Positions 19,993-30,699 are shown, counted from the first letter of the stretch. The stretch is 42,336 nucleotides of DNA from STC-113 sp964618565 (GCA_964618565.1 CAZUBA010000015.1:1-42336); one strand, 5' to 3'. The notes: generated from the letters alone by a model not told the origin. Translations and numbers: made by a program.

Positions 19993-21135
19993 ATGGCTAA
20001 TAAAAAAGAGGGAGTTGCTCCTATTAAAAAAATAAAAAAGCCTGCTAAGCCTCTTAAACCAGCCCTAAAAAAAGAGAGTGCAGTTATTCCTGAAACAGTT
20101 ATCCAAAAGGAATATCCAAGGAATGAATCAGATTCTGCAGATATGGTTCAGGATGACGAAATTATGCAAGAAAATCAATCAAAAAAATGATGGATTATTT
20201 TTGGATTAATATTTTTTGTCGCAGCATGTTCTGCTTTATTGTATTATATCTTTTCTCAAGGCATACCAGCCGCATGAGATAATCCCTATACCCAAAAAGA
20301 GACGCCAGTAACTAATTCTTGAGTTTTGGAAAATATGGCTCCGATTAGCAAGGATACAAAAGTAAGCAATTGAAACACAATCAAAGTCGATTATGTAGGT
20401 AAGTTGGAAGATGGGACAATATTTGATTCATCTATTGAGGAGTTCGCTAAAAAAACCAAGTCATATAAAGCTGATTCCGGAAGAAAATTTGAGCCTCTTG
20501 AATTCACTGTTTGAGAATGACAGATGATAAAATGATTCGACGCTTGAGTGGTATGAATGAAGGCTGGTGAAAAGAAGACCCTTACAATCGCTCCGAAAGA
20601 TGCATATGGTGAATCATACAATTCCCAGAGCGTTGAAACTAAATATTTACAGGATAGCTTTGATCAGGAAGTTCCAGCAGAGAGTTTCAAGGATGTTATT
20701 TCAAGAGAATTCCCTAAAGAAATGCTCGGTGAAAAAGCTAATAACCTTAAGGTTGGCGAGGAAATAGAAAATGGGTGAGTAAGCTGAAAAGTAACAGCGA
20801 TTACTGGCTCATGAGTGACTATCGAGATCAAGAACACTCAAAATCCATTTTTCGGCAAAGAAATAAAAGTTTGAGAAAAGGCTAATTATCAATGAAATGA
20901 CATAGTCATAAAAGCCATCGGGGACAATATGGTTACGGTAAATATTCAAAATAAGCAAAATCCATTCTATGGAAAGAAGCTTATTGATTGACTTACGGGT
21001 AAGCTTCCAAATTGACAAGAAATAAGAATAGTAAAGGTCTGAGAGAAAAATACGGATCTAGAAATAAAGAACGATCACGAATTAGCATGAAAAACTTTGA
21101 TTTTCGATATTGAACTTAAAGAAATAGTAAAATAA
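19993..21135 (+). CDS. Membrane-anchored FKBP/SlyD-type peptidyl-prolyl isomerase
   Basis: The protein has 380 residues. A Lys/Pro-rich cytoplasmic segment (1-65) precedes one transmembrane helix (about 67-88). The FKBP domain follows: V-D-Y-V-G-K-L-E-D-G-T-I-F-D-S-S near 135, G-E-G-Q-M-I-K-G-F-D-A-G-V near 173, and A-P-K-D-A-Y-G-E-S near 198, with a SlyD-like insert. After it, a short module ending in N-P-F-F-G-K-E, N-P-F-Y-G-K-K and E-L-A-G-K-T recurs three times about 40 residues apart; single copies of this SlyD 'LAGKTL' element are normal, three are not. It probably assists folding of exported proteins outside the membrane. Its stop codon overlaps the trmD start. Confidence 0.87.
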
Positions 21136-21779
21136 TGAAATTCCATATAATCACAATATTCCCTGAATCTTTTAAGAGCTATTTTGAGACAAGCATTCTT
21201 AGGCTAGCTCAAGAAAAGGGTGAATTCCAGCCGATTATATACAATCTATGCGATTATTCCGTGGTAAACACCAGACGGATAGATGATAGGCCTTTCTGAT
21301 GATTCCCTTGAACAATATTTTCTCCGGAACCTCTTTCAAAGGCTGTAGACTGAATTAGGGAGAAATATTGAAATCTTGATGTAATTTATCTTTCTCCAAA
21401 GTGAAAAGTAATAACACCAGCGTCCTTAGGGAAATTCGCAAGTGAATGAAAAGATCAAATCTTGATTTGTTGACATTACGAATGAATTGACCAGAGGGTA
21501 ATCGATTACTATAGGATAAAGGAGATTTCAATAGGCAGATATGTCCTTACAAGCTGAGAATTAGCTGCGATGGTCTTGATAGACTGAATAGTAAGACTTA
21601 TTCCTTGAGTCATAAGCAGTGAGTCCCTTATAGAAGAATCTTATAGCAAAGGACTTTGAGGAAAAAAGGAATATCCGCAATACACTAGGCCGCAGGAATG
21701 GAAGTGAATGAAGGTTCCTGACGAGCTCTTAAGCTGAGACCCGAAAAAAATTGGAAATTGGAAGAAAAAATTCTTATAA
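21135..21779 (+). CDS. trmD: tRNA (guanine-N1)-methyltransferase TrmD
   Basis: The 214-residue protein is slightly shorter than the usual 240. It shows the family core: F-H-I-I-T-I-F-P-E-S at the N-terminus, D-Y-S near 41, D-D-R-P-F-G-G-F-P-G-T near 50 (glycines coded by TGA), the trefoil-knot SAM site I-L-I-C-G-H-Y-E-G-I-D-Q-R-V, and G-R-Y-V-L-T-S-G-E-L-A-A-M. C-terminal P-Q-Y-T-R-P-Q-E-W is also typical. It methylates G37 of tRNAs reading CNN codons to prevent frameshifting. The ATG shares its A with the TAA of the upstream isomerase gene (TAATG), indicating translational coupling. Confidence 0.96.
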
Positions 21780-21795
21780 TTTAATATGCTGGAAT

Positions 21796-22392
21796 ATGGA
21801 TATCATAAATAACATAATGGATACTATAATAAACACCTACAATTACATCATATCAAATATAACTCCAGGTGCAATAATCAAATTTGTTATCTTATATTTC
21901 TTCATTCTATGGTGAGCTTTTATCATTTGGATAGTTAAAGATATAACAAATAGGACCACAAATGTTTTTTTGCAAGTTCTTTCTATTCTTATAGTAATAT
22001 TTTTGACTCCCATCTTCTGATTGCCGATTTATCTTCTTATGAGGCCAAGAACTACCATCTTCGAAAAATACTATGAAGAGGAAGAGCTTGATGATGAGGC
22101 AATATTAGAAGAGGAAGTTGATGAAAATGAATGAATGGAATTCCAATGTCCAAAATGCAGCAAGGTTGTCAAAGATAATTTCAAATTTTGTCCCTATTGT
22201 GAGTTCAAATTATATAAGGAATGTTCCAAATGTGGCAAGGAATTGAGGTCGGATTGGAAAATATGTCCTTATTGCGGAAATCATGAAATAAATGATAAGC
22301 CAAAAAGGGAATGAACGAAAGTCGGAGTGGAGAGAATTGAAAAGAAAAGAAAACAAACAAAGGAAGATATACTGGCCCAATTATGAGGTTAG
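21796..22392 (+). CDS. Membrane protein with double zinc-ribbon tail
   Basis: The protein has 198 residues. Two hydrophobic helices lie at about residues 28-49 and 57-80 (the second ends L-P-I-Y-L-L-M-R-P), resembling the phospholipase D nuclease N-terminal type of two-helix module. An acidic linker follows. Residues 118-170 contain paired zinc-binding motifs C-P-K-C ... C-P-Y-C and C-S-K-C ... C-P-Y-C, i.e. double zinc ribbon (DZANK/zinc-ribbon family). The basic tail suggests binding to nucleic acid or acidic lipid. Function unknown. The gene starts 16 bases after trmD and ends just before a strong terminator, closing this plus-strand run. Confidence 0.85.
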
Positions 22393-22401
22393 TATAATTG
22401 A

Positions 22402-22439
22402 ATTCAAAAAAGCTGTCCTTCTGGACAGCTTTTTTGAAT
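22402..22439. terminator. Bidirectional terminator
   Basis: A long perfect stem (ATTCAAAAAAGCTGTCC and complement, four-base loop) has T runs on both strands. It ends the trmD run and could also stop transcripts from the minus-strand rubredoxin gene. Confidence 0.9.
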
Positions 22440-22728
22440 GGGAGGAAAACTGGGATGTCCCTAAATCGGGTGATGGAGTGACAAACTCTCATCCCTCCCC
22501 TAGATTAGGGGAGATTAGGTAGGGTATAGTAGTTTTTAGATTGAGTTTCTAGATTCAGCTTGGGAGATGATTCATCATCAAAAGTCCAAACTGCCAAATA
22601 ATTAAGGTCAAATTGGGAAACAAGAGAGAATAACCTGGCGGCAGATTATTAATCTTTTATGCACCTTACTGAAAACCTATAAGCCTTATCGCGCAAAAGA
22701 CGGTAAACTCTGTAACTCCAATAGTTTA
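22440..22728. other. Unexplained intergenic region with stem-loops
   Basis: I find no open frame here under table 25. It contains a perfect inverted repeat CTCCCCTA/TAGGGGAG at 22495-22513 and a palindrome AGATTATTAATCT at 22643-22655. Short words recall conserved parts of structural RNAs, for example ACGGTAAACTC near 22700, but no complete known RNA can be built. It may be the 3' untranslated region of the rubredoxin gene or an unrecognised non-coding RNA. Confidence 0.45.
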
Positions 22729-23208
22729 TTATTCCTCGATGTTTTTTATCATCCCTTTCCAAACTCAATGCAAGCTGCAGCTGGCTCTGATTTCCCAAAA
22801 CTCATAATCGGGATATTCGAAGGTCAGGGGTCAATCATCAATATTTGGCATTTCAATAACCTCAATCGGGTCTCATGATTCGTCAAAGATTCAAATGTAT
22901 TCGACAAAATGGACATCATCTTGGACAAAAGGATTGTCCTCTGTTCACATCTCAACAAGCAGCTTATCACCCTGCTTGATGCAGAAAGGAGTGTGCTGTT
23001 CCTCTTGAGGCAATAAGTCGTTGGGATTCGATATTTCATGCATAGTTTGCGCTATTTCTACGAAATATTCTTTTCATTCGGAGCAAACCGGGCAATACCA
23101 GTCTTCGCTAAGCGATTCAAAATCAGTTCATGGCTCGACCTCTTGCTCTGGATCTCATATATAGGGGTTATAGACATATCAGCAGTTTGTGCAGTGGTAT
23201 TTATACAT
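22729..23208 (-). CDS. Rubredoxin-superoxide reductase (desulfoferrodoxin-like) fusion
   Basis: The protein has 159 residues. Residues 1-50 are a rubredoxin with Y-H-C-T-N-C-G-Y-V-Y and W-Y-C-P-V-C, the two CxxC knuckles that bind one iron. The second half resembles the superoxide reductase centre of desulfoferrodoxin/neelaredoxin: Q-E-E-Q-H-T-P-F (family E-K-H-V-P), D-V-H-F-V-E-Y-I (family K-H-x-I-E-W-I) and S-C-S-L-H-G-V-W (family Y-C-N-L-H-G-x-W). The usual H-P of the second ligand is N-P here, and the catalytic Lys of E-K-H is Gln, so the iron site may be incomplete. It would reduce superoxide using electrons from the fused rubredoxin, if active. It has its own promoter and no operon partner. 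Confidence 0.83.
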
Positions 23209-23237
23209 TCTAAATTCAATTATCTTTTAATAAAGGC

Positions 23238-23265
23238 ATTATAATCAAAAAGTCCCTTAAGGCAA
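23238..23265 (-). promoter_or_regulatory. Promoter of the rubredoxin fusion gene
   Basis: On the minus strand TTGCCT, 16 bases, perfect TATAAT, about 30 bases before the ATG. Confidence 0.65.
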
Positions 23266-23277
23266 TCTTAATAAAAA

Positions 23278-23306
23278 TTGACTTTTGGATAATTTCGGTA
23301 ATATAT
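23278..23306 (+). promoter_or_regulatory. Candidate promoter of rny
   Basis: TTGACT followed after 17 bases by ATATAT, 75 bases before the ATG. The -10 is weak; this is the best candidate in the divergent intergenic region. Confidence 0.4.
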
Positions 23307-23381
23307 GAAGGTCACATTTTGTGATACCCAACCAAACCAAATACTTAAACTTTCTCGAAATAATTTTTAAATTAAAAACAT

Positions 23382-24869
23382 ATGTACGAAATCATATTAT
23401 CTCTCATAGCTTGAGGGGCAGTCTCAGGTATTTCTGTGTATTTTATTGTCTCAAAGCAAAAAAGCACATTAGAGCATGAGAAGCTTAAAGAACTAGACAT
23501 TATTAAGAATGGCCTAGAAAAAAGGTGAAACATTATTGAAGAAGAGAAAAATGAACTTCTTCAAAGCAGGCAGAAAATCGAAAAGATGGAAGAGAAAATT
23601 CTCGAAAAAGAAGATAAATTAGAAAAGAAGCTCGAAGAAATCGAACAAAAGAATCAAGAATTGCTCAAAAAAAGCGAATCGATAGACAAACAAAAAGAAG
23701 AAGTCGCTCAAGTAAGAGAAGAATTAAGGACAAAGCTTTCTGATATTGCACAATTGACCAAAGAAGAAGCAAGAGACCTTATAATGAAGCAAACAGAGGA
23801 GATCTATGAAAAAGATGTTATAGACATAATAGAAAAAAAGAAGAAAGAAATTAAGCTTAAAGAGAAGGAAGTCGCTAGAGAAATACTTATCAAGGCTGTC
23901 CAACAATATTCTTGAGAAGTCATAAGTGAGACTACTCAGACAACTCTTCATCTGGAGAACGATGATATAAAATGAAAACTCATCTGAAAAGAATGAAGGA
24001 ATATTATTGCATTTGAAAGAGAAACTTGAGTATCTCTTATTATTGATGACACTCCTGATACGGTCTTCATATCAAGCTTCGATCTGTTCAGAAGATACAT
24101 TGCAAAGAAATCATTGGAACAGCTTATAGAGGATAAAAGAATCCAACCTGCAAGAATAGAAGAGATAGTTAACCTGAACAAGGCTGATGCAGAAAAGCTT
24201 ATTTTTGAATTCGGCGAAAAAACTGTTAATGAAATGTGAATTTCTGGCCTTCCTACTGAGCTTCTAAGTCTTATCTGAAAATTAAGATTCAGGACAAGCT
24301 TCTGACAGAATATATTGACCCACTCAAAAGAAGTCGCATATATTGCTGAGGCTCTTGCTAAGGAATTATGAGCAGATCCTGCACTGGCGCTTAAATGATG
24401 ATTATTGCATGATATCTGAAAAGCATTGGATCACGACATAGAATGAACTCACCCTGAAATAGGCGGAAAGATTGCTAGGAAATATGCCCTTAACGAAAAA
24501 TTGATTAATATAATTGAATGACATCACGATTGAGTCGCTCATACTTGCATAGAAACTCAGATAATTCAAATTGCTGATGCCATAAGTGCTATTCGTCCAG
24601 GAGCTCGCAGAGCCTCTGTCGAACAATATATCAAACGTATCCAAGAAATGGAAAATTTGGCAGCGTCATTCCCATGAGTCACAAAGGCCTACGCATTAAG
24701 CGCAGGAAGAGAAGTAAGGATGTTTGTCGATTGTCAAGCAATTACAGATCTTCAGGCAGAAAAAATGGCGAGAGAAGTGGCATTATCTATTGAGAATAAT
24801 TTAAGCTACCCAGGCGAAGTCAAAGTAACCCTTATCAGAGAAAAGAGAATTACCGAGTATGCCAGATAA
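23382..24869 (+). CDS. rny: Ribonuclease Y
   Basis: The protein has 495 residues, close to the usual 510-520. It has an N-terminal transmembrane helix (about 4-23), a long charged coiled coil to about 170, a KH RNA-binding domain with G-K-L-I-G-K-E-G-R-N-I near 205, and an HD domain with L-L-H-D-I-G-K-A-L-D-H-D near 345 and E-G-H-H-D-G-V-A near 378. RNase Y is the membrane-bound endonuclease that starts mRNA decay in many bacteria lacking RNase E. The order and spacing of domains match the family fully. TGA encodes glycines in both KH and HD motifs. It leads the plus-strand run rny - Lgt-like - comEC. Confidence 0.95.
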
Positions 24870-24928
24870 TTATCAAGGGACAAAGACAACTACTCTGTTC
24901 TTTGATTTTTAAAATTTAATTTAATAAA

Positions 24929-25705
24929 ATGTACCCACAATTCGAAATATTTTGATATCCTGTTTTTACTTTTTGAATAGCCCTTTCTATATCATTCCTG
25001 TTGTTTTTCTGGATGTTGTATAAATTATCATTGAAGTACTGAATAAATACAAATTTCTTTCTGAATAACATTTTCTTCTATTTTATTTCCATGTTTTTCT
25101 TTTCAAGGTTATTTTTCATAATATCTGACTGGAGGAATTCAAAATTCATCTTCAAAGAATGATTCTTGAAGTTCATCTTCATGTCCGATTATAATTTTGC
25201 GCTTATCTGATGAATAGTCTGATTTCTGGTTGTCTTATATTTCAAGATCAAAAAATTCAATCTTAAGAGCCAAAAATATATTGATGCTACAGTATTGGCA
25301 TTTCTTTTTGCAGGCATAGTCTGATATCTCTGAGCTTTCCTTTGAGGGCAGATAATATGAAAGCCTACAGATCTCGCGATATGAATAACTTACTCCAATC
25401 CCCTCAGTAGAAGTCCCTATTCGTGACCTATTTTCCCTCTTGCGGTATTTTATTCGATATTCTGCTTCCTTATATTCACATGATTATATATTACCCGGTT
25501 ATTTATCAAAATAGAGTGATTTGTCGGTTATTTGGGTATGGCAATATTTTCTTCAATACTGCTCATATTTGAATTCTTTAATTGAAATCCTGATATTTTC
25601 AGTTCGTTCATATTTTTAAATATTACGCAGATTTGAGCTATTTGACTATTAATTTTTGCATGAAAATGATTAACGGCAATCTACAAACAAGAATCTCTCA
25701 ATTAA
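24929..25705 (+). CDS. Lgt-like polytopic membrane protein lacking Lgt catalytic residues
   Basis: The protein has 258 residues with about seven hydrophobic helices, the size and layout of prolipoprotein diacylglyceryl transferase. Around residue 140 is the sequence G-Q-I-I-G-K-P-T-D-L-A-I-G-I, which matches the Lgt segment containing G-x-P-T-D-L-P-W-G. The preceding Lgt signature G-R-x-G-N-F-x-N-x-E reads G-Y-L-G-A-F-L-G-G-Q, so the essential Arg, both Asn and the Glu are gone; the H-G-G-L-I-G motif reads N-F-A-L-I-G-G with no His. It is thus either a catalytically dead or repurposed Lgt relative. comEC starts inside its 3' end (46-bp overlap), suggesting translational coupling. Confidence 0.72.
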
Positions 25706-27195
25706 GATCTTTTTATTTATTTTCACTATCATTCGTTATTTCTGTTCTTATTTCGAATATACAAGGATTTGTTTCTTTGTATATTTTTTTATTATTCATG
25801 CTTATCGGAATTAATCTGATATTCTGGACAGGATTTAAATATAAATACGTTTTAATTTTGGCTTTATGATTGACATGCTGATTTTATGTTAGCAATATTA
25901 ATCTGAACAATATCAGCTATAATAAAGACTACTTATTTTCATCTTATAGAAAAGCTCCTGTAGTCTGTCGGATATCGGAAGTATATAAAGAAACAGCATT
26001 AGAAAACAGCTACATATGCACTCTCCGAAAAATTTGAGAAAAGAATATAAAAATAGATGCCAATATACTGATTAAAGTCGGTGCATGGAGTAAACTTGAG
26101 GTATGAAGCATTATAAAGACTGATTCTTTTATAAATAAAATTAAAAATTCTCAGGACTTCAATTACGAAAATTATTTGTTATTGAAGAATGTATATTGAC
26201 AGATGAATATTACACACATGGAAATCATCTGAAATGAAATATGATTTATAGAGAATTCAATCTTAGAGCTTAAGGAGAAGATTATAGGTATCATAAACAG
26301 AATATATCCTTGAGATTCGGCCAAACTCATATCATGAATATTCTTATGAACAAGAGCTGATTTTTCGTCCGAAATATGAGAGAACTTTCAAAGATCATGA
26401 TTATCTCATATAATTGCCGTAAGCTGATATAATATTACCATTCTTATAGTATTTCTATCTATCGCACTTAAATTCATCCCTGATTACTTAAGAATAACAT
26501 TGACCGTCCTGTGCATAATATTATTCGTATCGCTTGTTTGAAATAATGTCGCAGCATTAAGGGCTGCCATGATGTGATCGCTCGCTTTCTTAGCCATGAG
26601 CAATTGAAGAAGGACAAATATCTATTCTGTTATGGTTTTTGCAGTTATCATATTCATATTGATCAACCCTCTCACTATTAATTATGATATATGATTCCAT
26701 CTGTCATTCTTAGCACTCCTTTGACTGCTCTGTTTTTCTGAACAAGCAAAAAAATTGTTTTCGTTTCTGCCTGAGAAATTCTCAATAAGAGAATCGGTAT
26801 CCACAACAATTGCAGTGCTCTTGTTCACTATCCCTATTATGGTGGTTAACTTCTGAACGGTATCAATAATCTCTCCGATATCAAATATTATCGTAACTCC
26901 AGCCATCCCCCTTATAATGCTTTTTTGATTCATTTCTATCGTATTATATTCATTTATGCCCTTATTATGATTGGCTGTCTGATTTTTTACATTCGCCTTG
27001 CTGGAATTCGTTTTAAAAACAGCCCAATTTCTATGAGGGCTGGGTTTTAGTGTTCTTAATATAAATCTAGGTGAAATGAGGTATTATTTTATGATAATCT
27101 ATTATATTTTCTTGCTCATTGCCGTACTTGATATCCATTTTAGGTCTAATGCTAAGACTCAATCTCTTCAAGGTGGAGAGACCGCAGCTTCTTAA
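25660..27195 (+). CDS. comEC: ComEC/Rec2 family DNA-uptake channel protein
   Basis: The protein has 511 residues. Two or three N-terminal helices are followed by a soluble region (about 90-220, the DUF4131/OB-like domain) and the Competence domain with the characteristic G-I-F-L-G-T-R-A-D-F, S-H-I-I-A-V-S-G-Y-N-I near 250 and A-A-L-R-A-A-M-M-G near 300, then about eight more helices. ComEC forms the inner-membrane channel for single-stranded DNA in natural transformation. The C-terminal metallo-beta-lactamase-like domain found in many homologues is absent. I chose the ATG at 25660, within the 3' end of the Lgt-like gene; an ATG two codons later is also possible. The last 44 bases overlap a convergent gene. 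Confidence 0.9.
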
Positions 27196-27871
27196 CTGTT
27201 TCTCAAAGTATGAATTCCGAATAAAGGAATGCCTTTTCTTTTGTTATAAAGATATTAAGCCTGAAAAGGAAAAAAGTAAGTATGCTCGCAATATAATTGA
27301 TCAATAAATTCTTGTTGTCGGAAGATTGCAAAAGGGATAAGAATTTTTTTGTAATAATAGTGGAAGGATCAAAAGAAATTATAGATATTATATCTTCTAT
27401 CCATTCATTTATTCTGCTTTTGATTGCGGAATTGATATTATTATCATTGAATTCAACAACTTGCTGCGTAGGAGTATATCATAAAGTAAGTTTAAAAGCC
27501 TTTGCCAGCTCTTTATCGACTGTTATTTTTGTATTTCAAGGTAGATAATTTGTCCTTATTATATATACAGCCTCATCGTATACCAATGAAATCCCTCATA
27601 AGATAAAATTTGAAGAAACTCATTGTTTCAACATGTCAGAAACAAAGGGCAGAAGTATATCATATTCCCGGTTTCTGATAATATCAACTATTATTTCATA
27701 CAAGAAATCATTATCCTTCGTTGCCTTCTTCTCATCTTTTCTAGTCCTTTGAATTCAAGCCATCGCTTTAGATGCCTTTTCTTTCTTTTCTTGAGCTTCT
27801 TTTGCGGTTTCCTGAGCTTTTTCTCATCATCATTCGCCGACCTCTATATCTTCCATACTATCTAGTCCCAT
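27152..27871 (-). CDS. Hypothetical protein, glyA operon
   Basis: The protein has 239 residues and no recognised family. It begins with a Gly/Lys/Glu/Ala-rich coiled-coil segment (1-50) followed by a mostly helical region with alternating hydrophobic patterns; around residues 200-215 is a hydrophobic stretch (Y-I-A-S-I-L-T-F-F-L-F) that may be a membrane helix or core helix. It starts six bases after the glyA stop and is clearly the last gene of the ctpA-like - glyA operon. Its 3' end overlaps the end of comEC on the other strand by 44 bases, and no terminator hairpin separates them. Confidence 0.78.
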
Positions 27872-27876
27872 GTTTT

Positions 27877-29115
27877 TTATTTGTAAATAGTAAATTTTTT
27901 GCAAAGTTCTTTAATATTATTCTTCAGTCAAGAAAGAATATCTTCATTGTCTTTATTTTGAATTGCTTGGTATATATAAAGTGCGATGGATTTCATTTCT
28001 TCTTTTCACATTCACCTCGTAGTCACTGCTGCTGTTCAAAGTCTTATTCAAGAAGGATCCATAGGTTTGCGGCTATCATACGGAATCATATTCTTATTGC
28101 AAGAAATTCAAATTTTTTCCAGCGCGATTTCCGCTTCTTTTCAAGATAATCAGAAACTTCAGAACATATCAACAAGCATAAGATGATTGTCTGTTCACCC
28201 TGAAATTATCCTGAATCAATACCCAGACAATGATTCTGATAGTTGTCTCGCATTGTCTATAACCTGTCTAGCATATATCTTGAAATCATCCTGCAAGGCT
28301 TCATTGAAAGCTACCGCCTTCGCGGCTATCATATTTTCATGCGGTCATCATTGCACTCAAGGGAATACAGCCCTTGCAATTGCGGGTCAAAAGGATTCTT
28401 TGCTCATTATTATAGCTCATCTCGGTCATCTCAATGTCTTATGTGTCGTAGTTGTAACAATATCACAATACGGAACAGGGTTTTCTAATTCTCAACCGGC
28501 TATAAGTCAAGCAATGTGCGATATATCGGCCATTAATATCGATCCTGATTTATCAGCTATTTCTCTGAATCTTTTCCAATCGAGGTTTCTTGAATATGCG
28601 CTGAAGCCAGCTATTATGAGCTTTGGCTTGTTTTCAATAGCCAGCCTCTCAACTTCATCCATATCTATTATTTCAGTATCTTTGTTGACGGTGTATCAGA
28701 TTATATCATAGAGCAGCCCCGAAAAATTAAGCGGGTGTCCATGGCTTAAATGTCAGCCTTGATCGAGACTCATTCATAAGATGGCATCTCATGGCTTGAG
28801 TGTAGCAAGAAAAACTGCTAAGTTTGCCGGAGACCCTGATAGTGGCTGTACATTGATATATTCTGCGCCAAATATTTTCTTTGCTCTTTTAATGGCAAGA
28901 TTTTCTATTTCATCTATATTTATCTGTCAGGCATAATATCTCTTGCCCGGATATCATTCGCTGTATTTATTGCAAAGTATGCTTCATGAGGCCTCCATGA
29001 CTGCCAAAGAAGCATAATTTTCAGATGCTATCATTTCTATCTCATTTTCTTGGCGAATTGTCTCATTAAGAATATGAAGATAGAGCTCAGGATCGGATAA
29101 TGCCAAATTTTTCAT
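27877..29115 (-). CDS. glyA: Serine hydroxymethyltransferase
   Basis: The 412-residue protein has the standard length and motifs of this PLP enzyme: I-A-S-E-N-Y-A-S near residue 29, Y-S-E-G-Y-P-G-K-R-Y-Y near 50, L-S-H-G-H near 120, the PLP-lysine motif T-T-T-T-H-K-T-L-R-G-P-R-G with Lys226, and F-P-G-V-Q-G-G-P-H-E-N. It interconverts serine and glycine, producing one-carbon units on tetrahydrofolate, which is noteworthy in an organism with a presumably minimal metabolism and an extra glycine codon. It is the middle gene of a three-gene operon, seven bases after the protease gene and five before the hypothetical gene. Confidence 0.97.
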
Positions 29116-29122
29116 TTTTAAA

Positions 29123-30466
29123 TTATTTAGAAATGTTTCAAGATGATGTGATATCATCCAATTTATCTTTTAATTCTGATTGCTTCTTAAGGTTGAAAAA
29201 CTCTTTGGTTTTAATGATATCTCAAGTCTCTATGAACTTCGACATAATATTTTTAGCCTCTTCGAGCTGCCTATCATATTTCTTTTCATAGTCTTCTTTC
29301 TGGAAAATTACCTCAAAATCCGGCTGTATTCAAATTCATTCTATCAGGTGATCAAGCGGGGTGTACCATTTGGCCACAGTCACCTTCATCTCGCTTCAGT
29401 CGCTCAAAACAAACGGTTCTTGAACTGATCATTTGCCGTAAGATTTTTCTCAGACCAAAATCGAAAGATTATAATCCTTTAGAGCTCAGGCTGTTATTTC
29501 CGACGCAGAGGCCGAATTTCAATTTATAAGCAATACTATAGGGATCTTTTTGTTAGTATTTCAATAAGAAAAGTACGACCTATTGTTTAAGGGGTTTTTT
29601 TCTTTAGTCACTACTAAAACTTTATCTTTTTCAACAAAATTAGATAGTATGGAAACTGCGGTCTCCAGATATCCTCATCAATTATCCCTCAGATCAATTA
29701 TAAGTCATTTTATATTCTGATTATTGAGTTCAGTAAGAGACTGCTTAAATTCATCTCCTGTTTTTTCTCAAAAAATAGACAGCATTATATAGCCGACTTT
29801 ATTATCGAGAATTTTTGATTCGACGGACGGTATATTTATTTTTCTTCTTGTAACTTCTTTTATTATGATTTCCTTCTCTCAAACCCTTAATATTTCAAGC
29901 TTGACAACGGTGCCTGCAGGTCATCTTATTTTTGAAACAGCGTCATTCACTGTAAGATTTTTAAGATCTTCCGAATTTGCCTTTGTTATTATATCTCAAT
30001 TCAAAATTCACGCTTCTTTTGCAGGCGATCAGGCTATTATCCTATCCACAGATACTCAGAAATCATTTTTTTCAACCACGGCTCCTATTCCTTCAAAATC
30101 TCAGCTCAGGGCTTCGTTGAATTTTTTAGTTTCGTCTATATCAAAGAATTCAGAGTGTTTATCTTTAAGAGAACCAACTAATCATTTTATCATTCAATAA
30201 ACCAAATCCTTGTCAGATAGGTTCTTAAATCAATAATAATTATTGGAAATTATATCGTAAGCCTCATTGAATAGCTTTAAATCAACATTTTTATCTTTTT
30301 TGAAAACATTGTTAAAATCTTGTAAAATGTTTTGTTGTTTTTCTTTATTGTATTGGTCGGTTACGTTGCCCACAAAATCCTTCTGTCATACTATATATCA
30401 GCAAAAAAACGCGAATAATATAAAAACAATAGTAAGGATATACTGTTTATTAAATTTATATGTCAT
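29123..30466 (-). CDS. C-terminal processing peptidase (S41 family)
   Basis: The protein has 447 residues: an N-terminal transmembrane or signal segment (about 9-28), a helical linker, a PDZ domain around residues 130-215 (G-I-G-A-V-V, A-G-S-P-A-K-E-A-G-I-L-N-G-D-I) and the S41 protease core with I-D-L-R-D-N-G-G-G-Y, N-S-A-S-A-S-E-I (catalytic serine) and S-Y-G-K-G-S-V-Q (catalytic lysine). CtpA-type enzymes trim or degrade proteins outside the membrane from their C-termini, here perhaps the surface proteins. All parts are intact. It is the first gene of an operon with glyA; a TATAAT lies about 80 bases upstream of the start (30544-30549, minus strand) but without a good -35. Confidence 0.95.
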
Positions 30467-30699
30467 GTATGTAATTATTAAAAAAATTTTACACATTCAT
30501 AATAGGTTTTTTCTACAAAAAAACAAGTCAAATAATAATTTAAATTATAGAAAACAAATTGTAAAAAACTTTTAAAAAACTGCTATTTTAAGCTATAAAA
30601 CAATGTTAAAAAAAATCAGAATGTCAAAATGTCAAAAGGGGCAGTGCCTTAATGCTAGGCCCATTTTTTTAAAATCTTATATATAATAATAAAAATATC

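Noticed and set aside
22620..22728. RNase P or SRP RNA gene
   Set aside because: Only short words match; the conserved order of elements is not present and the flank is the rubredoxin gene, so I list it only as a region to scan.
22824..23039. Minus-strand standard-code frame overlapping the rubredoxin fusion
   Set aside because: It is another frame; the table 25 frame gives rubredoxin CxxC pairs and the SOR motif.
30620..30667. Possible terminator or small RNA before the 30750 operon
   Set aside because: GGGGC/GGCCC next to a T run is suggestive, but the stem is short with mismatches and no gene upstream on the plus strand needs it.
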